Of a stretch of 64,000 bases of DNA, positions 18,954 to 28,300 are shown in pieces. The first letter of the stretch is position 1. Every line of letters starts with the position of its first letter. The stretch covers positions 4,202,001-4,266,000 of the forward strand of contig NZ_CP113097.1 in assembly GCF_026625125.1 (NCBI RefSeq). The letters run 5' to 3'. Under the pieces are notes generated by a model. That model was given only the letters and a program-made list of their open reading frames with translations. It had not been told where the DNA came from and did no database searches. The position numbers were made by a program, and so were the translations under genes. This DNA comes from Pseudomonas putida. Its GTDB lineage: Bacteria > Pseudomonadota > Gammaproteobacteria > Pseudomonadales > Pseudomonadaceae.

Positions 18954-19688
18954 TCAGCGAACCCGGCGCAGGTAGCCGTCCGGTGCCACGGTGACCAGCA
19001 GCTTGTTCTGCAGCTGATAGTCGATTTCGAAGCTGTCGTTACCCTTGAGGTATTCCCAAACTGCGGTCTTGGGGTTGTCGCCAGGCCCCCACGGGCGATC
19101 GGGGAAAAAGTCTGCCGGCATGTCCTCGACCACGGTGTCCATCACCACGCAGTAACTGCCCACGGCCACCAGCGGCGCATACAGCTCCAACTCCTTGAGC
19201 ACGTGCTCATGCGTGTGGTTGGAGTCGAGCACCAGGACGACCTTCTTGCCTTCGGCAAGCGCCCTGACCTGCCCGGCGATGTCGGCATCGATGCTCGAGC
19301 CTTCGATCATGCGCACGCGCTTGCTCATCGGGTGCGCCTCGATGGCCTGGCGGTTGTGCGGGCGGATGTCGATGTCGATGCCAAGCACCTCACCATGGCC
19401 CTGCAGCTCCAGCAGGGAGGCGTAGTAGAGGATCGAACCGCCGTGAGCGATGCCGCACTCGATGATCAGGTCAGGCTTGACCTGCCAGACGATCTCCTGC
19501 ATCGCCATCATGTCCTGGGGCAACTGGATGATAGGCCGGCCCATCCACGAAAAATGGTAGCTGTACTTGTGCTCGGCGGACTTGTTGAAGAAGTCGCGAG
19601 ACAGTTGCTGCAGCTCCTTGTCTTCGCCCTGGGAGGCGATCTGCGCGTTGCACTCGGCTTCGAAGGCTTTGATCGGCGTGTCGGTCAT
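18954..19688 (-). CDS. CmcI-like SAM-dependent methyltransferase
   Basis: Protein of 244 residues in the cephalosporin hydroxylase/CmcI family. Seen: the family N-terminal part (YSYHFSWMGRPIIQLPQDMM), SAM-binding DLIIECGIAHGGS, and the metal-site segment VLVLDSNHTHEHVLKELELY. Members of this fold act mostly as O-methyltransferases on sugars, for example on rhamnose in mycobacterial glycolipids. It follows the methyltransferase gene at 19695 by 6 bases. Likely role: O-methylation of the sugar made by the rfbFG cassette. Hydroxylase activity is the older family name and is not supported here. Confidence 0.85.
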   Translation of the reverse strand: MTDTPIKAFEAECNAQIASQGEDKELQQLSRDFFNKSAEHKYSYHFSWMGRPIIQLPQDMMAMQEIVWQVKPDLIIECGIAHGGSILYYASLLELQGHGEVLGIDIDIRPHNRQAIEAHPMSKRVRMIEGSSIDADIAGQVRALAEGKKVVLVLDSNHTHEHVLKELELYAPLVAVGSYCVVMDTVVEDMPADFFPDRPWGPGDNPKTAVWEYLKGNDSFEIDYQLQNKLLVTVAPDGYLRRVR

Positions 19689-19694
19689 GGTTCT

Positions 19695-20780
19695 TTACTC
19701 GGTTGGCTGGTCGGTGAAATCGGCATTGTCGACGGCGTGATAGACAAAACGGCCATCGGTCATGCGGCGGATTTCCTCGAGGTAATTGGAATTCATCACG
19801 AACAGGTGGGCGCCATCCGGCAGGCTTTGCATCGCCTCTTGCGGCGATGACACCCGCGCGCCACTTAACGGCAGGTAGCGACCCTGCTTGGCAGGATTGA
19901 TGTCGATAACCTGGTCCACCGGAGCACCGGCACGCTGCAGGAACAGCGAATAGATCACGCCCTTGGACGATGCGCCCCAGATCGCCGAACCACGTCCGGC
20001 ATCGCGGCGCACCAGACATGCGGCATGCTGCAGGCTGGCACTGAAATCGGCCGGCAACGACAGCGGCGGCACGGGCTCGAGCGTGGTCTGCAGGCTAGCA
20101 AGGTCGGCAACGATGTACAGGTACTGGCCATCGAACAGGTGGCCGGCCTCGGCGACCTTGCCGAACAGGCGGCGCAGGTCGGCCAGGCGGAAGTAATTGA
20201 CATGCTCGTAGAACAGGTCGAACCACGCTTTGTGCTCGATGATCCAGTCCAGGCACGGCACTTCGATGTAGATCTGCCCTACCCCGCCGTTGGCATCGGC
20301 GATGGCGCCAAGGAACGTGATCGGGTCCTGAATGTGCTCGAGGACATGGCGCAACACGATGGCTTCGGCCTGGCGGTTCAACTCACGGGTGAAGGGCGCC
20401 TTGACCACGTCCGGGTTGTCGCCCTCGTAGGCCGGGTCGATGCCGGTGACGGCATAACCGCGCTCGCGCAACAGTTCGAGGAACCAGCCTTTGCCACAGC
20501 CCACTTCGATCAGGCGCTGGCCCCTGAAGTGACGGGCGATGACACCTTCGACATCGTCCAGATGGCGCTGGAAGCGCGCCGAATGCGCTTGCTCGTTCTG
20601 ATAGTCGCTGTCGTAGTTGAGCTTGTCGGCATCGAAAGCATCGTTGTAAACCAACCCTGTGCGACTGTCCTGCACCAAGCGCATGTCTGCGCTGGCTGAG
20701 GCTCGGGCCGACTGAGCATCGGCGAATGTGCGGTTCTGCAGCACCGGCAGGCCGGTGGCGCTATACAACTCATGTTTCAT
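19695..20780 (-). CDS. C-methyltransferase-type protein lacking the zinc domain
   Basis: Protein of 361 residues. SAM site RLIEVGCGKGWFLELL, then the segment WFDLFYEHVNYFRL and a C-terminal Rossmann domain (AIWGASSKGVIYSLFL). The last two correspond to YHEHYSYLSL and GYGAAAKGNTLF in the neighbouring C-methyltransferase, so the two are paralogues. The N-terminus has no Cys pairs and so lacks the zinc-binding lobe of the NovU/TylC3 family. The ATG at 20780 overlaps the upstream gene by 11 bases; in-frame codons further upstream are not family-like. Whether it methylates carbon or oxygen is open. Confidence 0.82.
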   Translation of the reverse strand: MKHELYSATGLPVLQNRTFADAQSARASASADMRLVQDSRTGLVYNDAFDADKLNYDSDYQNEQAHSARFQRHLDDVEGVIARHFRGQRLIEVGCGKGWFLELLRERGYAVTGIDPAYEGDNPDVVKAPFTRELNRQAEAIVLRHVLEHIQDPITFLGAIADANGGVGQIYIEVPCLDWIIEHKAWFDLFYEHVNYFRLADLRRLFGKVAEAGHLFDGQYLYIVADLASLQTTLEPVPPLSLPADFSASLQHAACLVRRDAGRGSAIWGASSKGVIYSLFLQRAGAPVDQVIDINPAKQGRYLPLSGARVSSPQEAMQSLPDGAHLFVMNSNYLEEIRRMTDGRFVYHAVDNADFTDQPTE

Positions 20781-21627
20781 GGCGTGCTCCCAGCAGAGCC
20801 TGCAACTTGCGGGCATCGCCCCAGAACGCCATGGGTTCGTGGGCAGGATAAGGGTAATGGCCAAGGTTCAGCGCAAGGGTGGCGTTGCGCTCGGCGATGC
20901 GGGCTTCCACCAGCTTGCGTACCGAAATCGGCTGGCCGCTGCAGCAATTGACCACGCCGCTGAAATCGCGCTGACCGAGCAGGTCGGCCAGGTATGTACT
21001 GGCGCTTTCGATGGCAAGGTAGTCGCGCAGTTGCTCGCCACCGGACATGTCGAAATGCGGCTGCCCCTGGTCGATTGCGCTGTCCAAGGCTGCCAGCAGA
21101 CTGCCTGGGTTTTGCCCCTCGCCAAACAGGTAGAACAAGCGCACCCACTGCAGGTTGAACGGTTGCTGGCGGGCCAGGCTTTCGAGGAACAGGCGCAAGC
21201 TGTGCTTGGCCAGCCCGTAAGGGTTGGCCGGCTGGCAGGCCAGCGCCTCGTCCAGCGCGCCATTGCGCAGGCCGTATTCGAAACAGGTGCCGGCCACCTG
21301 CACCTGGCCGACACCGGCTGCGACGGCACGCTTGATGAAGGCATAGTCAGCCATCAAGTTGCGCTCCAGGTGGAACAGCCCTTGATAATTCGGCAGGCCA
21401 GGCCAGGCCAGGTGCACCAGCGCATCGATGCCGTCGCACAACTGATTGACGTCCAACTGCGGGTCATGCAGATCGGCGGCGACGAAATCGACCTGGCCGA
21501 ACCACGGCATGGCTTGAGCCGGCTCCAGACGACGTGCCAGCGCACGCACCCGGTACCCGCGCGCCAGCAAGGCGGCGACCAGATGCCGGCCCACAAAGCC
21601 AGTGGCACCGGTGACAAGCACCTTCAT
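20770..21627 (-). CDS. NAD-dependent sugar epimerase/reductase
   Basis: Extended short-chain dehydrogenase of 285 residues: VTGATGFVGRHL near the N-terminus and the catalytic YGLAK (YxxxK). In the context of a 4,6-dehydratase, an epimerase and C-methyltransferases, the probable role is reduction of the 4-keto group of the CDP-sugar, as done by the homologous ketoreductases of noviose and mycarose synthesis. A GTG at 21636 forms a GTGA overlap with the upstream gene and is an alternative start to the ATG at 21627. Confidence 0.85.
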   Translation of the reverse strand: MKVLVTGATGFVGRHLVAALLARGYRVRALARRLEPAQAMPWFGQVDFVAADLHDPQLDVNQLCDGIDALVHLAWPGLPNYQGLFHLERNLMADYAFIKRAVAAGVGQVQVAGTCFEYGLRNGALDEALACQPANPYGLAKHSLRLFLESLARQQPFNLQWVRLFYLFGEGQNPGSLLAALDSAIDQGQPHFDMSGGEQLRDYLAIESASTYLADLLGQRDFSGVVNCCSGQPISVRKLVEARIAERNATLALNLGHYPYPAHEPMAFWGDARKLQALLGARHET

Positions 21628-21632
21628 CGCGG

Positions 21633-22856
21633 TCACAGGACGGTCAGCTCAGGCACGGCGATCACAAAGCGCCCGCCCCATTTGCGGATGTGCGCCTGCT
21701 GCTCGCTGACTTCCTTGAGCAGGTTCCACGGCAGTACCAGCACATAGTCCGGCCGCTCGATGGCCAGGCGCTCGGGGGCGACCACGGGAATTCGGCTGCC
21801 CGGCAGGAACTTGCCCTGCTTGTGCGGGTTGGCGTCGGCCACCCAGGCCAGCAGGTCGGGCTTCACGCCTGCGTAGTTGAACAGGGTGTTGCCCTTTGCT
21901 GCGGCGCCATAGCCAACCACTCGCTTGCCTTCGGCCTTGGCCTGCAACAGGAAGCGCAGCAGCTGGTGCTTGATCCGCTGCGCCGCCGGTGCAAGGGTGC
22001 TGTAGAACGCCGCCGTGCTGACACCGACCCGCGCCTCGATGCCAAGCAGGTCGTCGACACTGGCCTGGCGTGGGCGCGGGCCATCGGCGCGCTGCACGAA
22101 AACCCGCAACGATCCGCCATGGGTCGGCAGTTCGCTGACATCGAAGATCACCAGGCCGTTGCGGGCACAAAGCGTGTTGACCGCCGTCAGCGACAGGTAG
22201 GAGTAGTGCTCATGGTAAAGGGTATCGAACTGCTGCTCGGCCATCAGGCGCAGCAGGTGCGGAAACTCGAAAGTGGCCACACCATCGGCTTTGAGCAGGG
22301 TCGCGAAACCGCGCAGAAAATCGTTGATGTCCGGCACGTGAGCGAGCACGTTGTTGGCGGCCATCAGGTCAGCCGACCAACCTTCACTCGCCAGGTCATG
22401 GGCGGCCTGTTCGCCGAAGAACACCTCACGAATTTGCAGCCCTTTCTCCCGGGCCGCCTGTGCAGTGCTTCGGGTGGGTTCGACACCTAGGCAGGGAATG
22501 CCGCGCTCGGCCACATACTGCAACAGATAACCGTCGTTGGCGGCGATTTCAACCACCCGGCTCTCGCCGTTCAGGCCGAAACGCTCGACCATCTGCCCGA
22601 CATAGTCGCGGGCATGGGCCAGCCACGAACTGGAATAGGAGCTGAAATACGCATAGTCGGCATCGAACAGCGTCTCGGCGCGGGTGTAATCCTCGGTCTG
22701 CACCAGCCAGCACTGCTCACACACCGCCACTTTAAGCGGCACCCAAGCCTCGGCCGCGGCCAGTTGGTCAGCGCGCAGGTAGGCGTTGGACGGCGGCGCA
22801 GTGCCAAGGTCGATCAGGGGCAGGCTCAGGCAGGTACCACAGCCACGGCAGTTCAT
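21633..22856 (-). CDS. Sugar C-methyltransferase (NovU/TylC3 family)
   Basis: Protein of 407 residues with the full family layout: an N-terminal zinc lobe (CRGCGTCL, DLGTAPPSNAYL, then CEQCWLVQ), a SAM domain (VVEIAANDGYLLQYVAERG), the catalytic-region motif YHEHYSYLSL and a C-terminal domain (GYGAAAKGNTLF). Family members add a methyl group to C-3 or C-5 of nucleotide-bound 4-keto-6-deoxyhexoses. The ATG at 22856 overlaps the epimerase gene stop as ATGA; a longer in-frame extension is out of family. It gives strong evidence for a branched-chain sugar. Confidence 0.92.
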   Translation of the reverse strand: MNCRGCGTCLSLPLIDLGTAPPSNAYLRADQLAAAEAWVPLKVAVCEQCWLVQTEDYTRAETLFDADYAYFSSYSSSWLAHARDYVGQMVERFGLNGESRVVEIAANDGYLLQYVAERGIPCLGVEPTRSTAQAAREKGLQIREVFFGEQAAHDLASEGWSADLMAANNVLAHVPDINDFLRGFATLLKADGVATFEFPHLLRLMAEQQFDTLYHEHYSYLSLTAVNTLCARNGLVIFDVSELPTHGGSLRVFVQRADGPRPRQASVDDLLGIEARVGVSTAAFYSTLAPAAQRIKHQLLRFLLQAKAEGKRVVGYGAAAKGNTLFNYAGVKPDLLAWVADANPHKQGKFLPGSRIPVVAPERLAIERPDYVLVLPWNLLKEVSEQQAHIRKWGGRFVIAVPELTVL

Positions 22857-23413
22857 GGACGCACTCCGGTAAACGACAGGTCCAGCCAGGGATGAGCGGC
22901 ATCCCGGGCCGACAGATTCTTGACAGCAAGCGGCCAACGGATGGCCAACTTCGGATCGAGTACCGACAGCCCGCCTTCGCGGCCCGGCGCATAGTCGGCA
23001 CTGTGCAGGTAAAGCAGCTCGGCATCCTCGCTCAGCACCTGGAAACCATGGGCAAAGCCGGCCGGTATCAACAGGCTGCGGCCATCGCCGGCCCGCAAGT
23101 GCTCGGCGTGCCAGTGCAGGAAGGTTGGCGAGCCTTCGCGAAGGTCCACTACCACGTCCCACACCTCACCGCGCAGGCAGGTGATCAGCTTGGCCTCCGG
23201 GATGTCGCCGGTCTGGTAGTGCAGGCCGCGTACGCTACCTGAGCCCTGAGTGTGCGAGTGGTTGATCTGGCGCACATGGAACGGCGCATCCAAGGCGCCC
23301 AGGCTGGATTCGCAGAACAGCCGCGCGAACTGCCCGCGGGCATCGCCATGGCGCTTGTGCTGGACACTGAACAGGCCACCCAGTGGCAAGGCTTGCAGCA
23401 GCAGATCAGTCAC
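22853..23413 (-). CDS. RmlC-like nucleotide-sugar 3,5-epimerase
   Basis: Cupin-fold epimerase of 186 residues. The RmlC catalytic residues are recognisable: His in SVRGLHYQ, Lys in EAKLITCLRG, and Tyr in SADYAP. It should epimerise a 4-keto-6-deoxyhexose at C-3 and/or C-5. Start is GTG at 23413, forming GTGA with the rfbG stop; the in-frame extension to 23512 would overlap rfbG by 100 bases. With CDP-glucose enzymes upstream the substrate is probably CDP-linked, although most RmlC enzymes use dTDP-sugars. Confidence 0.9.
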   Translation of the reverse strand: MTDLLLQALPLGGLFSVQHKRHGDARGQFARLFCESSLGALDAPFHVRQINHSHTQGSGSVRGLHYQTGDIPEAKLITCLRGEVWDVVVDLREGSPTFLHWHAEHLRAGDGRSLLIPAGFAHGFQVLSEDAELLYLHSADYAPGREGGLSVLDPKLAIRWPLAVKNLSARDAAHPWLDLSFTGVRP

Positions 23414-24492
23414 GGCAACTCCGTGTACAGGTTCAGCTGGTGCAGCGTGACGGCGCGCATGTTGTCGCCACGCTGCCACGCCAGGTGCCAGTCGAGCGTG
23501 TGCTGCAGGCATTCGTGCAACGACCAGCGCGTGCGCCAGCCCAGCACCTGGCGGGCACGAGAGCTGTCCAGGCGTAGCAACCCGGCTTCATGCAACTCGC
23601 TTGGCTCGACCCGCACCCCTGGTGCCTGCGGCCATTGCCGGGCCAGGCGGTCGACCACCTCACCGACGCTGCACATGTCGCCTTCGCTCGGGCCGAAGTT
23701 CCACGCACCGGCGCAGGCCGGCCCCTGGGTATACAGGCGCTCGGCCAACTGCAGGTAGCCGGCCAGCGGTTCCAGGGCGTGCTGCCAAGGGCGCACGGCC
23801 TGCGGGTAGCGCAGGGTGACCGGCGACCCGGCCGACCAAGCCTTGAGCACATCGGGGACAAGCCGCTCTGCGGCAAAGTCTCCGCCGCCCAGTACATTGC
23901 CGGCGCGCGCGGTGGCCAGGGCCACGCCGTGTTCGGCATGCTCGGCGGCCGGGAAGAATGACGCGGCGTAGGACTGCGCCAGCAGCTCGCAGCAGGCCTT
24001 GCTGCTGCTGTACGGGTCATGCCCGCCCAGGGCCTCGTTCTCGCGGTACGGCCAGGGCCATTCCTGGTTGGCATAGACCTTGTCGGTGGTGACCAGGACG
24101 CACGCACGCACCCCGCCAGCCTGGCGCACCGCTTCAAGCAGGTTAAGGGTGCCCATCACGTTGCTGGAATAGGTACCTAGCGGGTCACGGTAGGCCTCGC
24201 GCACCAGTGGCTGAGCCGCCAGGTGCAGGACGATTTCCGGCTGGGCCTGGGCCATCGCTTCAAGCAGCGCGCCGAGGTCGCGCAGGTCGCCGCGCACGTC
24301 GGCAATGTCGCTGCCGACCTGGGCAAGTTCGAACAGGCTTGGTTCGGTGCCAGGGTCCAGCGCGAAGCCTGTGACCTGAGCGCCGAGCTCATGCAACCAG
24401 AGCGCCAGCCAACTGCCTTTGAAACCCGTGTGACCGGTGAGCAGAACACGCTTGCCCTGCCAGAACGCTGGACTCAGGCCCACTGCTTCCAT
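23410..24492 (-). CDS. rfbG: CDP-glucose 4,6-dehydratase
   Basis: SDR enzyme of 360 residues that makes CDP-4-keto-6-deoxyglucose. Seen: [13 protein letters not shown] (the FKGSWL after the glycine motif is typical for this subfamily), VTTDKVY around 134-140, and Tyr161/Lys165 in DPYSSSK. It overlaps the cytidylyltransferase gene by 19 bases. Together they commit glucose-1-phosphate to a CDP-deoxysugar. Confidence 0.94.
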   Translation of the reverse strand: MEAVGLSPAFWQGKRVLLTGHTGFKGSWLALWLHELGAQVTGFALDPGTEPSLFELAQVGSDIADVRGDLRDLGALLEAMAQAQPEIVLHLAAQPLVREAYRDPLGTYSSNVMGTLNLLEAVRQAGGVRACVLVTTDKVYANQEWPWPYRENEALGGHDPYSSSKACCELLAQSYAASFFPAAEHAEHGVALATARAGNVLGGGDFAAERLVPDVLKAWSAGSPVTLRYPQAVRPWQHALEPLAGYLQLAERLYTQGPACAGAWNFGPSEGDMCSVGEVVDRLARQWPQAPGVRVEPSELHEAGLLRLDSSRARQVLGWRTRWSLHECLQHTLDWHLAWQRGDNMRAVTLHQLNLYTELP

Positions 24493-25247
24493 GGAGCCTC
24501 CCCGCTTTGCCAGAGTTGTTCCAGATGGTTCTTGTCACGCAGCGTATCCATTGGATGCCAGAAGCCATCATGCTCAAAGGCGTTCAGTTGCGACTCAGCG
24601 GCCAGGCAGGCAAGCGGCTCCGACTCCCAGGAAGTCTGATCGTTGGCGATGTAGTCGAGCACCTTGGGCGAAAGCACGAAGAAGCCACCGTTGATCCAGC
24701 CACCGTCACCACGGGGCTTTTCGACGAAACCGGTGACGCTGTCGCCGTCGCGTGCCAGCGCGCCGTAGCGCCCAGGAGGCTGTACCGCAGTAACGGTGGC
24801 GAGTTTGCCGTGGGCCAGGTGGAAATCCACCAGGGCGCCGATGTTCAGGTCCGAAACACCGTCCCCGTAGGTGAAACAGAAGGCATCTTCGCCCTCAAGG
24901 TAGCGAGCGGCGCGGCGCAGGCGGCCACCGGTCATGGTTTCTTCACCGGTGTCGACCAGGGTCACGCGCCATGGCTCGCTGTAGTTCTGGTGCACGTCCA
25001 TGCGGTTTTCGCGCATGTCGAAGGTGACGTCCGAGGTGTGCAGGAAGTAGTTGGCGAAGAAATCCTTGATCGCGTAGCCCTTGTAGCCCAGGCAGATCAC
25101 GAAGTCGTGGATGCCGTGAGCCGAGTACTGCTTCATGATGTGCCAGAGAATTGGCTTCCCACCGATTTCGATCATGGGTTTAGGCTTGAGGTGAGACTCT
25201 TCGCTGATACGCGTGCCCAGTCCACCCGCCAGAATTACCGCCTTCAT
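24474..25247 (-). CDS. rfbF: Glucose-1-phosphate cytidylyltransferase
   Basis: Nucleotidyltransferase of 257 residues, the usual family length. The pyrophosphorylase signature [18 protein letters not shown] and [15 protein letters not shown] define the CTP-specific RfbF group. It makes CDP-glucose. First gene of the seven-gene sugar cassette that runs to 18954; GAGGGGAC lies just before the ATG. The 125 bases upstream contain an imperfect hairpin. Confidence 0.95.
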   Translation of the reverse strand: MKAVILAGGLGTRISEESHLKPKPMIEIGGKPILWHIMKQYSAHGIHDFVICLGYKGYAIKDFFANYFLHTSDVTFDMRENRMDVHQNYSEPWRVTLVDTGEETMTGGRLRRAARYLEGEDAFCFTYGDGVSDLNIGALVDFHLAHGKLATVTAVQPPGRYGALARDGDSVTGFVEKPRGDGGWINGGFFVLSPKVLDYIANDQTSWESEPLACLAAESQLNAFEHDGFWHPMDTLRDKNHLEQLWQSGEAPWKQWA

Positions 25248-25272
25248 GTCGTCCCCTCGTGTTCGTCACCAG

Positions 25273-25302
25273 CCATAAGTCGTGTGGCTGCACGATTTAT
25301 GG
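25273..25302. promoter_or_regulatory. Inverted repeat upstream of rfbF
   Basis: ccataagtcgtg and cacgatttatgg form a 12-bp stem with one mismatch and a 6-base loop. There is no T tract in either direction, so an operator or leader hairpin is more likely than a terminator. Confidence 0.4.
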
Positions 25303-25372
25303 CGATATGACGGGGGGCTTGCAGGAAACGCGCCAGAAGACGCTTTACTGGTGTCGTCCATACACCCCGCAG

Positions 25373-28300
25373 TCAGCCCGGCATCCAGCCGCTGTACCAA
25401 TGCTGAACGTGCTCTTCGCGCAGCACATAGTCACGCAGCACTTCCTGCTTCAGACGGTCGCCCTGGCGGAAACTTTCGTCAGGGTCCGCCAGGTGCATGC
25501 GGATCGCCTCCAGCCACTCGGCGGTGCTGTTGGTCTTGATCCGCGTGCACGGCAAGTAGCCTTCATAGGCACGGGTATCGGTGACGATCACCGGGTACCC
25601 GCACGCGCCGTATTCCAGCAAGCGCAAGTTGCTCTTGCAGTCATTGAAGATGTGATACTCCAGTGGCGCCAAGGCCAGGTCCAGGTTCAGGCTGGCGAGC
25701 TTGGCCGGGTACAGCTCCAGCGGCACCGGCGGATGGAACTCGCTGATGTAGGGCCGCAATGCCGGCGGACACATACCGAAGAACACCCATTGGACTTCGT
25801 TCGCCAAGGTCTTGACCACCTCGGCAATCACTTCCAGGTCGCCGGTATGGCTGGTGCCACCGCCCCAACCCACCCGCGGCTTGCGCGCGCTGCGGCGCTG
25901 GCTACGCAAACCGGTCCAGAGCTGCTCGGCCAGCATGTTCGGCATTACCCGGATATCGCTATGGGTGTCATGCAGGGCATCCGCCAGCGCCTGGGTCGAG
26001 ACCACCAGCCGATCACAGCGTTCGATACCTCGGCGCAGGGATTTTTCCAGATCTTTTGGCGTGTGCTTGAGGTGCCCGTTCTTCTTCGGCACATCAATCA
26101 CGTAGTCGTCCAGCTCGTAGATGCAAAAGCCCTTGGAGAAGGTCTTGAGGCGCTCGATCTCCTTGACGAACCCTTCGGTATAACGCCCCTGCAGAATTGC
26201 CACATCCGGCGAGCTGCGTTCCAGCTCGACGTTGCTCGGTATCTCGAAGTACTGCTGCTGGGTCACCCAGCCAGCCTTCTCCAGCTCGACCAGCGGCTGG
26301 ATCACCCGGTAATGCCCGACCGCAGTCTTGTTCATTGGCAATGCGAGCACATGGGGCAGTGGACGGCTGACGAAAGGCGTCCAGGCGGCCTTGAGGCCCG
26401 GATCCAGACAGAAGCTGGAGCCGTTCAGGGACAGGTTGATATTGTAAGCGGGGTCACGCGCCACCACCGGCATCCAGGCCTTGAAGAAGGCATCATGCTG
26501 TTGCGCCAGCCGGGCCTGGCGCTCGGCTTCAGCCTGCGCATCGATCGCCGCCGGCGCTGGCGGGTCAAGTACCAGCCGGGCATCCGGCGCCCACACCACG
26601 AGGTACCCGGCTTCGCCCAGGCGCAGGCCCAGGTCGATATCGCTGAAGGCCAGGCTGAAGACGCTTTCATTGAGCCCGCCCAACGACAGGAACAGCTCTT
26701 TGCGCACCAACAGGCAATCAGCGCCGACAGCAGAATAATTCTGCGCCACTTGCAAGCGCTGCATGTAACCGCCCGCCTCCATCGTCTCGCCCACGAACGG
26801 CGACCCCACGGCGCCACGCAGGCCCAGCACGCCGCCCGCATGCACGATCAGACCGTGGGCGTTGCAGAGCTTGGCACCCACCGCTCCGACTTCAGGGCGC
26901 TGGCCATGGCTGAGCAGTGCGTCGAGCCAGTCTGGCTCGGTGACCACAGCGAACGGGCTCAGCATCAGCAGGTATTCACCCCGGGCGTGTTGCGCGGCAA
27001 GGTTCTGCACAGCGGCGAAGCTGGCCTGCTCGCCCAGCATCAGGACCCGCAACTTGTCTTCGCCCAGCTGTTGAAGGGCGCTGAGCCAGGCGTGAGTCTC
27101 GGCACCTTGACTGGCATTGTCGACAATCAGCACTTCGTAGTGACCGTAGGCGGTCTTCTCAAGCACGCTTTCCAGGCAGCGCTCGAGGGCAGGCAACTGG
27201 TCCTGGGCACTGATCACCAGGCTTACCAGTGGCTGGGTGGCGTGCAGGTAGCGGACCTGGTTGATTGCCCCGCCACTGTTCTGCAGCCGGTAGGTCACGC
27301 CCAAGCGCCTGAGGTGGGCATCCAGCAGTTTCGGATTTTCCTCAACCACTGCCTGCGAAGACAGCCAGGCAGCGTAGCTGAACGCGCTTTCGGCCAGCAC
27401 TTCCGGAATGTGCTCGATGGCATGGGGGCCGCGGCTTTCCACAAGACGCCAGAGCAGATCGTGCGGCGCCAGCTCGCGATATCCGGGCGTGAAACCGCCC
27501 AGTGCCCGCAAGGCGTCAAGCGAGAACGCCAGCATGCGACCGGTATAGGGGTAACCGCGCATCAAATCGAGGTTGAAGTCGGGCTTGAACACCGGCTCTA
27601 CGGACGCCTCATCCCGCACGCCCCCCTCATCGCCATAGCAGCAGGCGATCTGCGGGCGCGATACGACCCGCTCGGCCAGGAGCATCAAGCTGAAGGCATT
27701 GAGCCGGTCGCCAGCACGCAGCAGGTAGATCCAGTCCACCTCGCCCAACTGGTCAATCGCTGTGTTCAGTTGTTCAGCCCAGTCGGCCTGCAATGGCTGG
27801 TGGACCCTGCGAACATCTGGGCCGCCTGGCAGCGGCGCGCTGGACAATACCAGCGTCATCTCTGCGCCATAGGCCTGGCGCTCAATGCTGTCCAGGGTAA
27901 CCTGCAGAGCTTGTGCATCACCCTCGCTGTCGATAACCACGGGCACGATACGCGGACGAGTTGGCCAGTGCTCGCTAAGGCGCATCAGACGCGCGAGCAC
28001 CAGCGGATCCTGTCGGCAGGCCAGCCATTTGCTGTACAGCTCGGCAAAACTGTCGCTGTCGCTGCCGACATGAGATTCCTGGATCGCCTGCAAGCAGCGC
28101 AGGGTATGGATCAGGAACAGGTTCTCCCAGATACGCTGGGTATCGCCCTCGTCGCCCTGGAGGATTTGCACCCGCACCCAACCGGAGAACGGCTCACGTA
28201 CTGCAGTGCGCGCGGCGAACATGTCGCGCAGGTGTTGTGATTCACTGGTAGCGGCAGCCTTCACATCGCTCTGGCGACGCAGTTGGTCGGGATGAACCCG

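Noticed and set aside
18954..19688. Cephalosporin hydroxylase function
   Set aside because: The family name is historical; the sequence has SAM-binding features and the context is sugar modification.
25259..28240. 993-codon open frame on the plus strand opposite the large glycosyltransferase
   Set aside because: It is antisense to a gene with three clear domains; its product is rich in Gln, His, Arg and Leu with no family motif. High-GC codon use produces such frames.
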